Assembly (NCBI GenBank): GCA_036505615.1 | Contig: DASXTB010000025.1 | Coordinates: 1-25,234, forward strand | Source: DASXTB01 sp036505615 | Lineage (GTDB): Bacteria; Acidobacteriota; UBA6911; JACQSX01 | Direction of reading: 5' to 3' | DNA length: 25,234 bases | In this document: positions 14,659-22,769 of the stretch, in pieces | How positions within the stretch are numbered: position 1 is the first letter of the stretch | How the letters are laid out: each line of letters begins with the position of its first letter | Made by a program: the position numbers and the translations under genes | Notes under the pieces: generated by a model | Told to the model about the DNA's origin: nothing | What the model saw: the letters and a program-made list of their open reading frames with translations, nothing else | The model's database searches: none

Positions 14659-16017
14659 GTGCGAGATTACAAATTCGATCCAAACGAAATATCAGGGATC
14701 GACAATATTAGCCGTCGGAAATTCATACAGCGCGCGGGTATTGTCGGCTCATCTCTGCCCGCTATCTCGGCGTTGCTAACCTCGGGCTGCCAATCTCGAG
14801 AAAGTACGTCCCCAGCGGCAACGCCTCACAGTCAGGGGAAAAAATCGGCCAAGCGTGGTGGAATCGTCTTGATGGCAATGGATACATTCACCGTACGTTC
14901 AACGCTCGATCCAGCTACCTCCGGAGGGACCTTCGACCTGGTCGCTGGCGGTATGATCTTCGATAACCTCCTCAAAACCGATGGCCAATTTACGCTTCAT
15001 CCTGCGCTAGCCGAATCCTGGGAGGTTGCGCGAGATGCCAGCGAATGGATTTTCCGCATACGCAAGGACGTTGAATTTCACGACGGGTCGAGTCTAACTG
15101 CGGGGGATGTTGTGTACACTCTCAAGCGCATTCTTAATCCCGCAACCGGTTCTCCGTCTCAGCAAGCGCTGGCTTCAAGCTTGGATTTCAGCGGCGTCGA
15201 GCGTTTGGACAAATACACCGTTCGGCTTCGTTTGAAGACACCCAATGCCTTCCTCGGACAGCTTCTTGCCAACTATAACCTGCGGGTAGTAAAGGAAGGA
15301 GCCACGGGTAATGACCTAAACACGCACGCGATTGGCACAGGTCCATTCAAGTGCATCGAATATTCCTCCGGTAATCAGTTTTTCTGCATTCAGAACCCTA
15401 ATTACTGGCAGAGTGGTCTCCCCTTGCTGGATGGAGCGCGCATCATCTCGATTGCCGACCCCGCGGCTAAATTACAGGCGGTTCTTTCTGGAGATGCTGA
15501 TATCGTTGACGAAATTCAGCCCTCTCAAATTCCACAGGTTCTGCGTCACTCGTCGGTCCGATTGCTGGTCGGAAGGAATTTTGGTTTTCAAGTACTTGCA
15601 TTCAGGCAAACCATCAGCCCATTCGACGATGTCCGCGTGTTGCAGGCTCTCAAGATGGCAATTGATCGAGATCGGATGGTAAATGTAATCCTTCAGGGAT
15701 ACGGGAGTCGGGGTGCGGACGTCCCAGTAGCGCCTGACGATGTTCTCTATCCGTCCGGGTTTAACCCTTTACCTTGCGATCCTGGGGGAGCGAAACGACT
15801 ACTATTGGCGGCTGGCTATCGAGACGGTCTCAATTTTGTCCTGTACACCACCGAAAACTTGTTCATGCGTCCCGCTGCAATCGTGTTTGCGGACCAGGCA
15901 AGGAGGGCAAATATACATGTGACGCTCAAACATGTTCCGGCGCAGAGATGGGGGAGGTTTACAACAAGAAGTCTGCTTTCACTTCTTGGTGGGTTCGCAG
16001 TCCATCTGACATCATAA
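14659..16017 (+). CDS. ABC transporter substrate-binding lipoprotein (SBP_bac_5 family), N-terminal part before a frameshift
   Basis: The first 430 or so residues are a normal family-5 extracellular solute-binding protein of oligopeptide/nickel-type importers. The N-terminus has a twin-arginine motif (SRRKFIQ, R19-R20) and a lipobox with C44 (LTSGC), so it is exported folded by Tat and anchored as a lipoprotein. Conserved blocks follow: LDPATSGGTFD, LHPALAESWE, WIFRIRKDVEFHDGSSLTAGDVVYTLKRI, GTGPFK and VRVLQALKMAIDRD. The reading frame is lost at a GGGGG run (15950-15954), after which about 20 unrelated residues end at 16017. The remaining C-terminal third is intact in the next frame. Start: GTG 14659 with GGAAGG five bases upstream. 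It is followed by both permeases and the ATPase, so it supplies their ligand. A sequencing error or a real inactivating deletion are both possible. Confidence 0.9.
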   Translation: MRDYKFDPNEISGIDNISRRKFIQRAGIVGSSLPAISALLTSGCQSRESTSPAATPHSQGKKSAKRGGIVLMAMDTFTVRSTLDPATSGGTFDLVAGGMIFDNLLKTDGQFTLHPALAESWEVARDASEWIFRIRKDVEFHDGSSLTAGDVVYTLKRILNPATGSPSQQALASSLDFSGVERLDKYTVRLRLKTPNAFLGQLLANYNLRVVKEGATGNDLNTHAIGTGPFKCIEYSSGNQFFCIQNPNYWQSGLPLLDGARIISIADPAAKLQAVLSGDADIVDEIQPSQIPQVLRHSSVRLLVGRNFGFQVLAFRQTISPFDDVRVLQALKMAIDRDRMVNVILQGYGSRGADVPVAPDDVLYPSGFNPLPCDPGGAKRLLLAAGYRDGLNFVLYTTENLFMRPAAIVFADQARRANIHVTLKHVPAQRWGRFTTRSLLSLLGGFAVHLTS

Positions 16018-16286
16018 TCCATCAGGCCACTGTTAAGGGAGCGGCTTGGAATGAATCGCAATTTAGCGACCCCACTTATGATGCATTGATCGCTGAATCG
16101 CGAACGACAACCGATCCCAGAAGGCAAAGCGAGGCTTACGCCCAAGCGCTGCGGATTCTCGCCCATAAGTCAGGATGGATGATTCCATTCTGGTTTGACA
16201 GGGTCTTCCCTGCAAAAAAGCGGCTTCAAGATGTCGGTCTCGATCCAGTCAACAATGTCGAATTCCTTCATAGTTTTCTAATTTAA
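15948..16286 (+). pseudogene. C-terminal part of the frameshifted substrate-binding protein
   Basis: About 110 residues in the -1 frame continue the family-5 solute-binding protein: EVYNKKSAFTSWWVRSPSD, FSDPTYDALIAES, RRQSEAYAQALRILAHKSGWMIPFWF and a normal C-terminus. Adding one G to the run at 15950-15954 joins the two frames as RWGEVYNKK and gives one protein of about 540 residues, the usual family length. An in-frame ATG at 15948 happens to lie at the break, but I see no good ribosome site, so separate translation is doubtful. Its TAA overlaps the ATG of the next permease (TAATG), which suggests that the gene normally reads through to this point and is translationally coupled to the permease. 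Confidence 0.8.
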
Positions 16287-17311
16287 TGCCCGAGCCCTCC
16301 AAGCCATATTTCTATCCGGAAAGAGCTGACGTCGACAGCCCTGGCTATAGGCGCAGTTTTTTGAGGTTCATCGCCCAGAGGGCCGCCCTTGGTATTGCCA
16401 CCTTGTGGGTGGTTTCGCTCGTTACATTTATAACAACCAATTTGGCGGGGATAGATTTGGCTGAAGCTGCACTCGGTGTGCGTGTGACTCCAGAGCAGCT
16501 TACCATCTTTCGGAAGCAACAAGGGGCGGATCAGACCCCGGTGAAGCGGTACTGGGTATGGTTGAAGAACGTATCAACGGGTGACTGGGGGCTGTCCCTG
16601 GTTGGTAGAGGGCAACGCGTCTCTGATCTGGTGAAACCGCGCATTGGGCGCACCTTTGTGCTGGCACTTTTCGCTCTCACCCTCGCACTCCCGCTGGCTC
16701 TATTCTTCGGCATTCTTGGGGCACGAAATGCCAACGGATTGGCTGACACGATCCTGTCGGCTATCATTCTTGTGGTAAGCACGTTGCCGGAGTTTGTGGT
16801 TGCACTAGCGGTTCTCTACTTGCTGGGAGTATGGGTTGGCATTTTACCCCCCAACAGTAACGCAGTTTCTTACGGTACAGCTAAGGAGCAGGTCGAAGCT
16901 TACGTATTGCCTGCCCTGAGCCTCGCTCTCGTGTTAGTCCCATACTCTAGCCGTATGATACGGGCAAGCGCGCGCGAAGTCCTTGCCAGTCCGTATATTC
17001 GGTCAGCGCTTTTACGAGGAGTTTCTGAGTCCCGCCTGCTTGCGCGACACGTCATCCCGAACATCCTGGGTCCAATCGCAAACGTAGTCGCCCTCAGTCT
17101 AGCGGAGATTCTGGTCGGCGACGTAGTGATTGAAAATGTGTTCGGCTTCCCTGGACTCGGTCAGCTTGCCGTTAGCGCCGTCAACACGCAGGATCTGGCG
17201 GTAGTCCAAGCTACCGTTATTATTAGCGCCAGCAGTTTTATCCTGCTGAACGTTGCGGCAGACGCAGCTGTAGTGTTGCTTAACCCGCGGCTGCGGCGAC
17301 TCGGCGTCTAA
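16286..17311 (+). CDS. ABC transporter permease, DppB/OppB type
   Basis: A 341-residue inner-membrane permease of the oligopeptide/dipeptide/nickel importer family. There is a hydrophobic first segment (residues 32-53), a periplasmic region with GADQTPVKRYWVWLKNVSTGDWGLSL typical of DppB, then five more membrane segments. The cytoplasmic EAA-type loop that docks on the ATPase is visible near residue 240 (SALLRGVSESRLLARHVIPNI). It starts at an ATG overlapping the stop of the substrate-binding gene and is followed 12 bases later by the second permease. Unusually long N-terminal tail of about 25 residues (PEPSKPYFYPERADVDSPG) before the first membrane segment. Substrate unknown; the family carries peptides, amino-acid derivatives, opines, glycosides or metals. 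Confidence 0.93.
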   Translation: MPEPSKPYFYPERADVDSPGYRRSFLRFIAQRAALGIATLWVVSLVTFITTNLAGIDLAEAALGVRVTPEQLTIFRKQQGADQTPVKRYWVWLKNVSTGDWGLSLVGRGQRVSDLVKPRIGRTFVLALFALTLALPLALFFGILGARNANGLADTILSAIILVVSTLPEFVVALAVLYLLGVWVGILPPNSNAVSYGTAKEQVEAYVLPALSLALVLVPYSSRMIRASAREVLASPYIRSALLRGVSESRLLARHVIPNILGPIANVVALSLAEILVGDVVIENVFGFPGLGQLAVSAVNTQDLAVVQATVIISASSFILLNVAADAAVVLLNPRLRRLGV

Positions 17312-17323
17312 AAGAGGGCATGA

Positions 17324-18193
17324 GTGGTACCCATCCAGCGGCCAACTCCATTCTCGATTTTGCTTCGGGTGGCTAGACAGTTCACTGCCACGATACAAGG
17401 CCGAATCGGATTCTTGTTGATTGGAATGAATGTGGTTATTTTTGTCGTCGGCCCGTATCTTGCTCCCTACGACCCGATCGAAACCGGTGTAGGACCTTCT
17501 GCCGAAGCTCCATCGCCTTCCCACCTGCTCGGGACCGATACTCTGGGCCGAGATATCCTCAGTCGATTTCTTCATGGAGGAGCAACTATTCTCTTTGTAC
17601 CTCTCGCCGCAGTGACCTTAGCCTTTCTAATAGGAGGAGCGCTTGGGATGGCATCAGGCTACATTGGTGGACTATTCGGGAACCTGGTGGCACGGCTTCT
17701 GGACGTCACATTGCCCATTCCTCCACTGCTGGTAGCTCTCGTGGTAATTGCGCGCTTCGGTGGCCAACTTTGGGTAATGGTCGCAATAGTAGCGGCAGTC
17801 TACGCGCCTCGCATAGCCCGAATTCTTCGTGCCGCCGTGCAGAACCTAACCACCATGGAGTACGTGTTGGCAGCGGAGGCTCGCGGTGAATCCCAAACGG
17901 CAATCATCTTTGGAGAGATAATTCCCAATATTCTGGCGCCCCTCCTTGTTGAGTACGGCATGCGTCTGAATTTTGCTGTCTCGTTCATTTCCAGCCTCAA
18001 TTTTCTCGGACTGGGTGTTCAGCCGCCTTCGTCGAATTGGGCTCTGATGGTGAGCGAATCTACTACTCTCATCCCAACCAATCCAGCAGGCGCACTCGCG
18101 CCAATGCTGGGATTGACTTCTCTAGTGGTTGGAATTAATTTCCTCATGGATTCTTTGACTCAATACTTAAGCGATGAAACCAGTCGAGTCTAA
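17324..18193 (+). CDS. ABC transporter permease, DppC/OppC type
   Basis: A 289-residue partner permease with the usual DppC layout: an N-terminal membrane segment (IGFLLIGMNVVIFVVGPYLAPYDP), the HLLGTDTLGRDILSRFLHGG block right after it, and five further segments. The EAA-type loop AAEARGESQTAIIFGEIIPNI lies near residue 190, followed by LNFLGLGVQPPSSNWALM. The start is the GTG at 17324, with GAGGG six bases upstream; an ATG at 17320 is in another frame and soon stops. The downstream ATPase frame begins 20 bases before the end of this gene, or seven bases after it if a second Met is used, so the genes are tightly coupled. Confidence 0.93.
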   Translation: MVPIQRPTPFSILLRVARQFTATIQGRIGFLLIGMNVVIFVVGPYLAPYDPIETGVGPSAEAPSPSHLLGTDTLGRDILSRFLHGGATILFVPLAAVTLAFLIGGALGMASGYIGGLFGNLVARLLDVTLPIPPLLVALVVIARFGGQLWVMVAIVAAVYAPRIARILRAAVQNLTTMEYVLAAEARGESQTAIIFGEIIPNILAPLLVEYGMRLNFAVSFISSLNFLGLGVQPPSSNWALMVSESTTLIPTNPAGALAPMLGLTSLVVGINFLMDSLTQYLSDETSRV

Positions 18194-20042
18194 TAAGACT
18201 ATGACACCTCCAATTTTGAGGGTGCACAATTTATCTGTGGGGTATAGCAGCGCATCTAACAAAGTAACGCCTGTTCTGCATTCAGTTTCCCTAGAAGTCG
18301 CCCCACAAAGCATTGTTGGCATTGTAGGTGAGTCAGGCTGCGGAAAGAGCACCTTCGCACTCGCAACTGTGGGTTGGAGAGCGCCTAAGCTGGTGTACTT
18401 AGGAGGCAAAGTAGATGTGGATGGCTTCAACTTGCTTGCCGCTAAGCCTTCCGTGCTACGCCGATACTGGGGTGGCAGGTTGGCTTACGTTCCTCAAGAA
18501 GTGTCTACAGCATTGAATCCCAGCCGACGCCTTGGTGCCCAACTCGACGAACCGTTGATCCTCCACACAAGGATGTCGAGAGCAACACGCAAGAGATGGA
18601 TTCTAGACTTCTTGGCAAAGGTTCACATCGAAGCCGACGACAATCTTCTCTCTCGGTATCCCTTCGAGCTCAGCGGAGGTCAGCAACAGCGGGTTGCTCT
18701 TGCAATGGTAATGATGTGCGAGCCCGATATTCTGGTGCTCGACGAGCCAACTGCAGGAATCGACGCAACCACACGTGTAGACGTCATCGCCGCTTTGAGG
18801 GAGTCTCTCAGGGGAAAGAAGACTGCAGTAATTTACATTAGTCATGATCTGACCGAGATCGCCAGCATTGCAGATCAAGTGGTAGTAATGTACGCCGGCG
18901 AAATCGTTGAGCGTGGGCCAGCATTCTCTGTCTTCGCATCTCCCAGACACCCTTATTCTGCTGCACTTTTGGCGTCGACGCCAAGTGTACGGGATGCTCG
19001 AATGGTTCAGGGCATTCCCGGTCGACCACCAGGTCGAATAATAACGGATCGGTGCTCTTTTGCCGAGCGATGTAGTTTCGTACGCAACGCTTGCATCGAG
19101 GGATCGCCATCACTTTTGCCGGTTGCTCCTGATTATGAAGTTCGCTGCGTACGCGCCTCTGAGATTGAGATTGACTTGCGCCGTTTCTGTGAGCGGCAAG
19201 GTTTGCAGCAGCACATCCGATCAGAGAATCCCCCTCTTCTCGAACTCAGCGGCCTTAACTGTGTTTATAGATCGGGTGGTACAGTTATTCACGCTGTTAA
19301 GGATGTGTCCTTAGTAGTGGGTCGGGGCGAGAAACTTTCCATTGTTGGCGAGAGCGGGAGTGGTAAATCGACCTTGCTACACGCGATCGCGGGTCTCCAT
19401 CCTCCTAGCGGAGGCACAATGTTCTTCCAAGGTAGACGGCTGCCCGGGTGGAGCCGGCAGCGTCACGTGGACCAGCATCGTTTGGTGCAACTCGTTTTCC
19501 AGAATCCCGGAAGATCGCTCAACCCCCGCCACACGGTCGCTAGAATTCTCGAATCCCCCATTCGGCTGTTTCGCCCGGATATTCCCCGAGCAGATCGCTA
19601 TTTAACCGCGTCGGCGCTTCTAGAGAAGGTGCAGTTGTCGCCCACTCTTCTCGGCCGCTTCCCGTACCAGTTGAGCGGTGGAGAGAAACAACGGGTGGCC
19701 TTGGCACGTGCGTTCGCAGCCAATCCGAAGATATTGCTTTTGGATGAAGTTGTCTCCGCTCTTGATGTATCCGTCCAAGCAGCGATGCTGCAACTCGTTC
19801 ACTCCTATTCTTTTGAGACTGGCGCATCGGTTTTATTCGTAACGCATGATCTGGCGGTAGCTCGAGTGATTTCCGACCGAATCGCGGTCTTGCAGAAGGG
19901 ACAAATCTGTGAAATGGCCGATGCGGAGACACTCTTCCTCCGCCCGACTCACCCCTACACGATTACACTCCTTAACTCAGTTCTGTCACGGAATTCGCGG
20001 GAGGGGTGCCAAGACGGCCCAAAACGGGGCGAGCTAACCTAA
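18174..20042 (+). CDS. ABC transporter ATPase, fused DppD-DppF type (two nucleotide-binding domains)
   Basis: A 622-residue cytoplasmic protein with two ATPase domains in one chain. Domain 1: Walker A GESGCGKST (52-60), signature LSGGQQQR (167-173), Walker B ILVLDE (186-191). Domain 2: Walker A GESGSGKST (392-400), LSGGEKQR and ILLLDE. Between them, at the end of domain 1, is the oligopeptide-transporter C-terminal region with four Cys (C294, C300, C307, C325) in a spacing known from DppD-type subunits that bind an iron-sulfur cluster. Most importers of this class use two separate ATPases; fusions are known (GsiA/YejF type). A second Met at 18201 is an alternative start; neither has a strong ribosome site. 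The stop overlaps the stop of the convergent hydrolase gene by four bases. It powers the two permeases just upstream. Confidence 0.93.
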   Translation: MKPVESNKTMTPPILRVHNLSVGYSSASNKVTPVLHSVSLEVAPQSIVGIVGESGCGKSTFALATVGWRAPKLVYLGGKVDVDGFNLLAAKPSVLRRYWGGRLAYVPQEVSTALNPSRRLGAQLDEPLILHTRMSRATRKRWILDFLAKVHIEADDNLLSRYPFELSGGQQQRVALAMVMMCEPDILVLDEPTAGIDATTRVDVIAALRESLRGKKTAVIYISHDLTEIASIADQVVVMYAGEIVERGPAFSVFASPRHPYSAALLASTPSVRDARMVQGIPGRPPGRIITDRCSFAERCSFVRNACIEGSPSLLPVAPDYEVRCVRASEIEIDLRRFCERQGLQQHIRSENPPLLELSGLNCVYRSGGTVIHAVKDVSLVVGRGEKLSIVGESGSGKSTLLHAIAGLHPPSGGTMFFQGRRLPGWSRQRHVDQHRLVQLVFQNPGRSLNPRHTVARILESPIRLFRPDIPRADRYLTASALLEKVQLSPTLLGRFPYQLSGGEKQRVALARAFAANPKILLLDEVVSALDVSVQAAMLQLVHSYSFETGASVLFVTHDLAVARVISDRIAVLQKGQICEMADAETLFLRPTHPYTITLLNSVLSRNSREGCQDGPKRGELT

Positions 20043-20992
20043 TAGGCAAGTACACGGGCGTTGTTTTCAACGGTGATCTGGCGAATGGCTTCTTCGGCAG
20101 CACCTTTTTGGCGCAGTAAGGGTAGGAACTTTTCCGCCAGACAGGTAAAACCATCTCCGCCATAATGCCGAAGTATTGCCCTGTGGCAGATATCATGGGA
20201 CAAAAGAATTCGATTGCCGTGGCCGAGCCGAATTAGGTCGACTGTCAGATCAGCTATCTGGTCTGGTGAATAGGGCATGTCAAATCGAGACCTATATGTC
20301 CACGCAATGCAATCAAATTGCACGTAACAACCGTGCTGAAGAAGGGCCAATAAGTACTCCTTCACGGGGTATGAATCGGCGTGGCCAATGATGACACGAT
20401 CCGGAGGCACGCCCTCTTGCCGAAGGATAGCTAAAGCGTGCAGGCCTGATGTTCGAATTGGTGTATGCGTGGTAATGGCCAAACCGGTACGCAGATGAGC
20501 TCGGGCTGCCGCCCGGAGAACGCGTTCTTCACGCGCTGTTGGATATGCTTGCTCGACGCCGATTTCGCCGATGATCCCAGGCCGAACCCCGGTCGTGTCC
20601 ACGCCATCTCTGAACTCCCCCACGAGTTCCTCGGCCAGCTCATCGGCACTCCGATAGTTAATTTCGACCGGCAGAAAAGAATCTCGATACCAGCCACAAC
20701 CCATAATAATGTTCACTTTTGCTGCCTCGGACAAACGCTTCAACGATTCAGGATTCCGTCCTATCTCCCTCAAGCTTAATTCCACTACGGTGCGGCCACC
20801 CGCTTCTCGATAAGCTTCGAGCTCGCTGACCATCATGTCCCAGTCCATAACAGGATCGAATATCCCGAGCGCGCCGCTGCTTGATTTCCCTCCGGGCCAG
20901 CTAAAAAGATCAACGAATAAGTGCTCATGCGGTAAGGTGAAACCGAGGGCCGCGGGAGAAATAGGTCCCAAGACAGTCAGGATTTGTCCCAT
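20039..20992 (-). CDS. Phosphotriesterase-family metal-dependent hydrolase (second copy)
   Basis: A 317-residue paralog of the protein at 3599-4624. All metal ligands are present: H22/H24 (PHEHLFVD), bridging E143 (GIIGEIG), H176 (TTHTPI), H204 (IIGHAD) and D267 (LLSHDI). As in the first copy the bridge is Glu rather than carboxylated Lys, as in E. coli PHP. The loops between strands differ strongly (for example WYRDSFLPVEI and AWTYRSRFDM), so the two probably act on different, perhaps related, lactones or esters. AGGAGAAC precedes the ATG. It lies 45 bases after the LysA-like gene on the same strand, so the two are co-transcribed. Proximity of a PHP-type hydrolase, a fold-III PLP enzyme and an aminotransferase recalls the E. 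coli yhf operon, whose function is also unsettled. Confidence 0.92.
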   Translation of the reverse strand: MGQILTVLGPISPAALGFTLPHEHLFVDLFSWPGGKSSSGALGIFDPVMDWDMMVSELEAYREAGGRTVVELSLREIGRNPESLKRLSEAAKVNIIMGCGWYRDSFLPVEINYRSADELAEELVGEFRDGVDTTGVRPGIIGEIGVEQAYPTAREERVLRAAARAHLRTGLAITTHTPIRTSGLHALAILRQEGVPPDRVIIGHADSYPVKEYLLALLQHGCYVQFDCIAWTYRSRFDMPYSPDQIADLTVDLIRLGHGNRILLSHDICHRAILRHYGGDGFTCLAEKFLPLLRQKGAAEEAIRQITVENNARVLAY

Positions 20993-21037
20993 ATTGTTCT
21001 CCTAAAATTTGTAATTATGAGGAGGCAAGTGAAATTT

Positions 21038-22450
21038 TCAGGATTTCCTATTTTCCACGAGGGGCCGCGAGTCGGATCGAGTGCTCGCACCAGCTCTCTG
21101 CTTGAGCAACCTTGCAGGAATTTGAAAACGTCCTGCAACATCTGAGAGTCTTTCTCTCGTGGTAATGATGTCAGCATCATGACCCGAAACGAGTAATGTC
21201 GCGGGCCTAGGTGCCGCATTCATGTTCGCCGCCTTGGTCTCGGTATAGGCGCCAGTGTCCAAGAAGCCAATCAGGTCTCCCTTTTCGATTCTTGGCAGAT
21301 GCCGACAGGCGCCAAGGAGTTCGAAGCCACAACCCCGACCGGCCAATTGAACTGTTTCTTCCGGCTGGCAATCTACTTTATTGGCAACCACTGCATGGTA
21401 GTACCATCGATGGGACTCGACTCTGGGCAGGTGCTGTCCGAATGCATCCACTAGCACCCACTTCATCCGTCCCGGCCATTCCCGGACAGTTCCCACCCTG
21501 GCGACGAAGATGCCAGCGTTCTCTGTAAGGTACCGACCAGGTTCCAGTTGCAAAATGGGCGTAGCAAGACGGTGAGAATTTAATTTCTGCTTGAGAGTAT
21601 TGACTATTTCCTCAGCAAAGACCTCGATTGGTGCAACGTGCTTGTCAGCGTTGTCTGGACCAGCGCCTTCGGGCCGCCCATGCGTGAAACCTCCTCCGAC
21701 GTTCAAGCATTCTGCCTCCCAACCTGTCTCCTCCCGAAAACGAGCCGTCCAATCGATCAACTCTTCCAACATAGTGCAGTGATATTTTGGTTCATTTCCC
21801 CACCTCCCTATATGGAAGTGTAGACCCAACAGCTTTGTCCATTCTGAATGCAGCGCGCGATTGCAGATTTCCCTTGCCTCTTCCCAATGCGCACCGAGCT
21901 TATAAGCGCGTACTGCTTCACCGATCTTCTCAGTTGGAGACCATTGATTAGGGAACTTGTCCAATTCATTTAGAATAAGCCTTAGGCGAATTAGAATCCG
22001 GGTCGGTTTCGCCAGCATCTTTGACAAATGACTGACCTCATCCAATTCCTGCAGTGTGTCTAAGGCAACGATGGCTCCGGCATCCAGTCCCATTTTCAGG
22101 TATTCAGGAGCTTTATTACTGTCGTGCAGCACAATAAGGTTAGGGTTCATTCCCCCTATTAGACTGAGATAGAGCTCGCCTTCAGTGTAGCACTCGCTGC
22201 CGGCGCCTTCCTGACTTAGGATTCGACTCACCGCCGGGCCGAAGTTGCTCTTATTGGAAAAGAGAACCTGTACTTGCCCGGGATATCGCGAAGCAAAAGC
22301 CTTGTGCATCCGGTGAAAGTTGTGACGGAGCTGTCCTTCGGAGACGATGTAAAGGGGCGTATCAAAACGATCTACTAAGTCAACAACGTCACACTCTTCA
22401 ACCTGTAAGTGATGTCTCGAATTCATTCGTACATATGTGCTAAAATTCAT
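21038..22450 (-). CDS. PLP-dependent fold-type III enzyme, diaminopimelate/ornithine decarboxylase-like
   Basis: A 470-residue alanine-racemase-barrel enzyme of the LysA-like family. PLP Lys67 lies in VLFSNKSN; HFHIG (H211, H213), the glycine-rich phosphate site GGGFTHGR (252-259) and EPGRYLTENAG (303-313) follow. In the C-terminal beta domain C374 (GRGCGFELLG) and Y402 (DTGAYTETKAANMN) replace the standard CESGD and GAYxxxMSSNYN motifs in diverged form. The changed active-site segments suggest an amino-acid substrate other than meso-diaminopimelate, and decarboxylation is likely but not certain. First gene of a two-gene minus-strand unit with the second phosphotriesterase-family hydrolase, divergent from the class-III aminotransferase. 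The start ATG at 22450 has only a weak ribosome site; Met9 is an alternative. Confidence 0.9.
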   Translation of the reverse strand: MNFSTYVRMNSRHHLQVEECDVVDLVDRFDTPLYIVSEGQLRHNFHRMHKAFASRYPGQVQVLFSNKSNFGPAVSRILSQEGAGSECYTEGELYLSLIGGMNPNLIVLHDSNKAPEYLKMGLDAGAIVALDTLQELDEVSHLSKMLAKPTRILIRLRLILNELDKFPNQWSPTEKIGEAVRAYKLGAHWEEAREICNRALHSEWTKLLGLHFHIGRWGNEPKYHCTMLEELIDWTARFREETGWEAECLNVGGGFTHGRPEGAGPDNADKHVAPIEVFAEEIVNTLKQKLNSHRLATPILQLEPGRYLTENAGIFVARVGTVREWPGRMKWVLVDAFGQHLPRVESHRWYYHAVVANKVDCQPEETVQLAGRGCGFELLGACRHLPRIEKGDLIGFLDTGAYTETKAANMNAAPRPATLLVSGHDADIITTRERLSDVAGRFQIPARLLKQRAGASTRSDSRPLVENRKS

Positions 22451-22769
22451 CTCGAATCTTTGTTCTTTTAAGAAGAGGGCCCCTGGTTCTGACTCATCTG
22501 ACGGACTAAAAACTCCGTAACTCGAAAAGAGAGAGAACAGTGCAAGGGAATAGGTCTTGTCGAGGCGAGACGGCGTTCATCTTGTTCTGACCAGTGATAA
22601 CGAGGTTGGTTCTAGCTGTCTTAGCGGCTCAGACACCACAAAAAAGCCTATTATCTTGCACATGAATCAATAGAGCGAATTATGTAGTGGCAACGGTGTC
22701 CTGTCAAGCTGCCTTATCATGAGTATCTGATAATCCGACACTCGAGCGAGCCTAGCGAGGAAAACGAAC
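22451..22769. other. Divergent intergenic region upstream of the aminotransferase
   Basis: About 320 bases between the LysA-like gene (minus) and the aminotransferase (plus). It contains the dyad at 22714-22733 (separate entry) and a TATTAT (22649-22654) that could be a -10 box but lacks a good -35. No copy of the GTTAACTGTTRAC operator and no gene was seen. Confidence 0.5.
22714..22733. promoter_or_regulatory. Dyad TTATCA-N8-TGATAA, possible operator
   Basis: Perfect six-base arms, TTATCA (22714-22719) and TGATAA (22728-22733), separated by eight bases, centred about 45 bases before the aminotransferase start. Length and position suit a dimeric regulator. It is unlike the GTTAACTGTTRAC sites, so a different regulator would be involved. 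Confidence 0.4.

Noticed and set aside
15940..15960. Programmed -1 ribosomal frameshifting in the substrate-binding gene
   Set aside because: The codons at the break (TGG GGG) do not form a canonical slippery heptamer, and this protein family is not known to use frameshifting. A missing G in a homopolymer is simpler.
17320..17376. ATG at 17320 as the start of the second permease
   Set aside because: It is in another frame and reaches a stop after 18 codons; the GTG at 17324 opens the permease frame.
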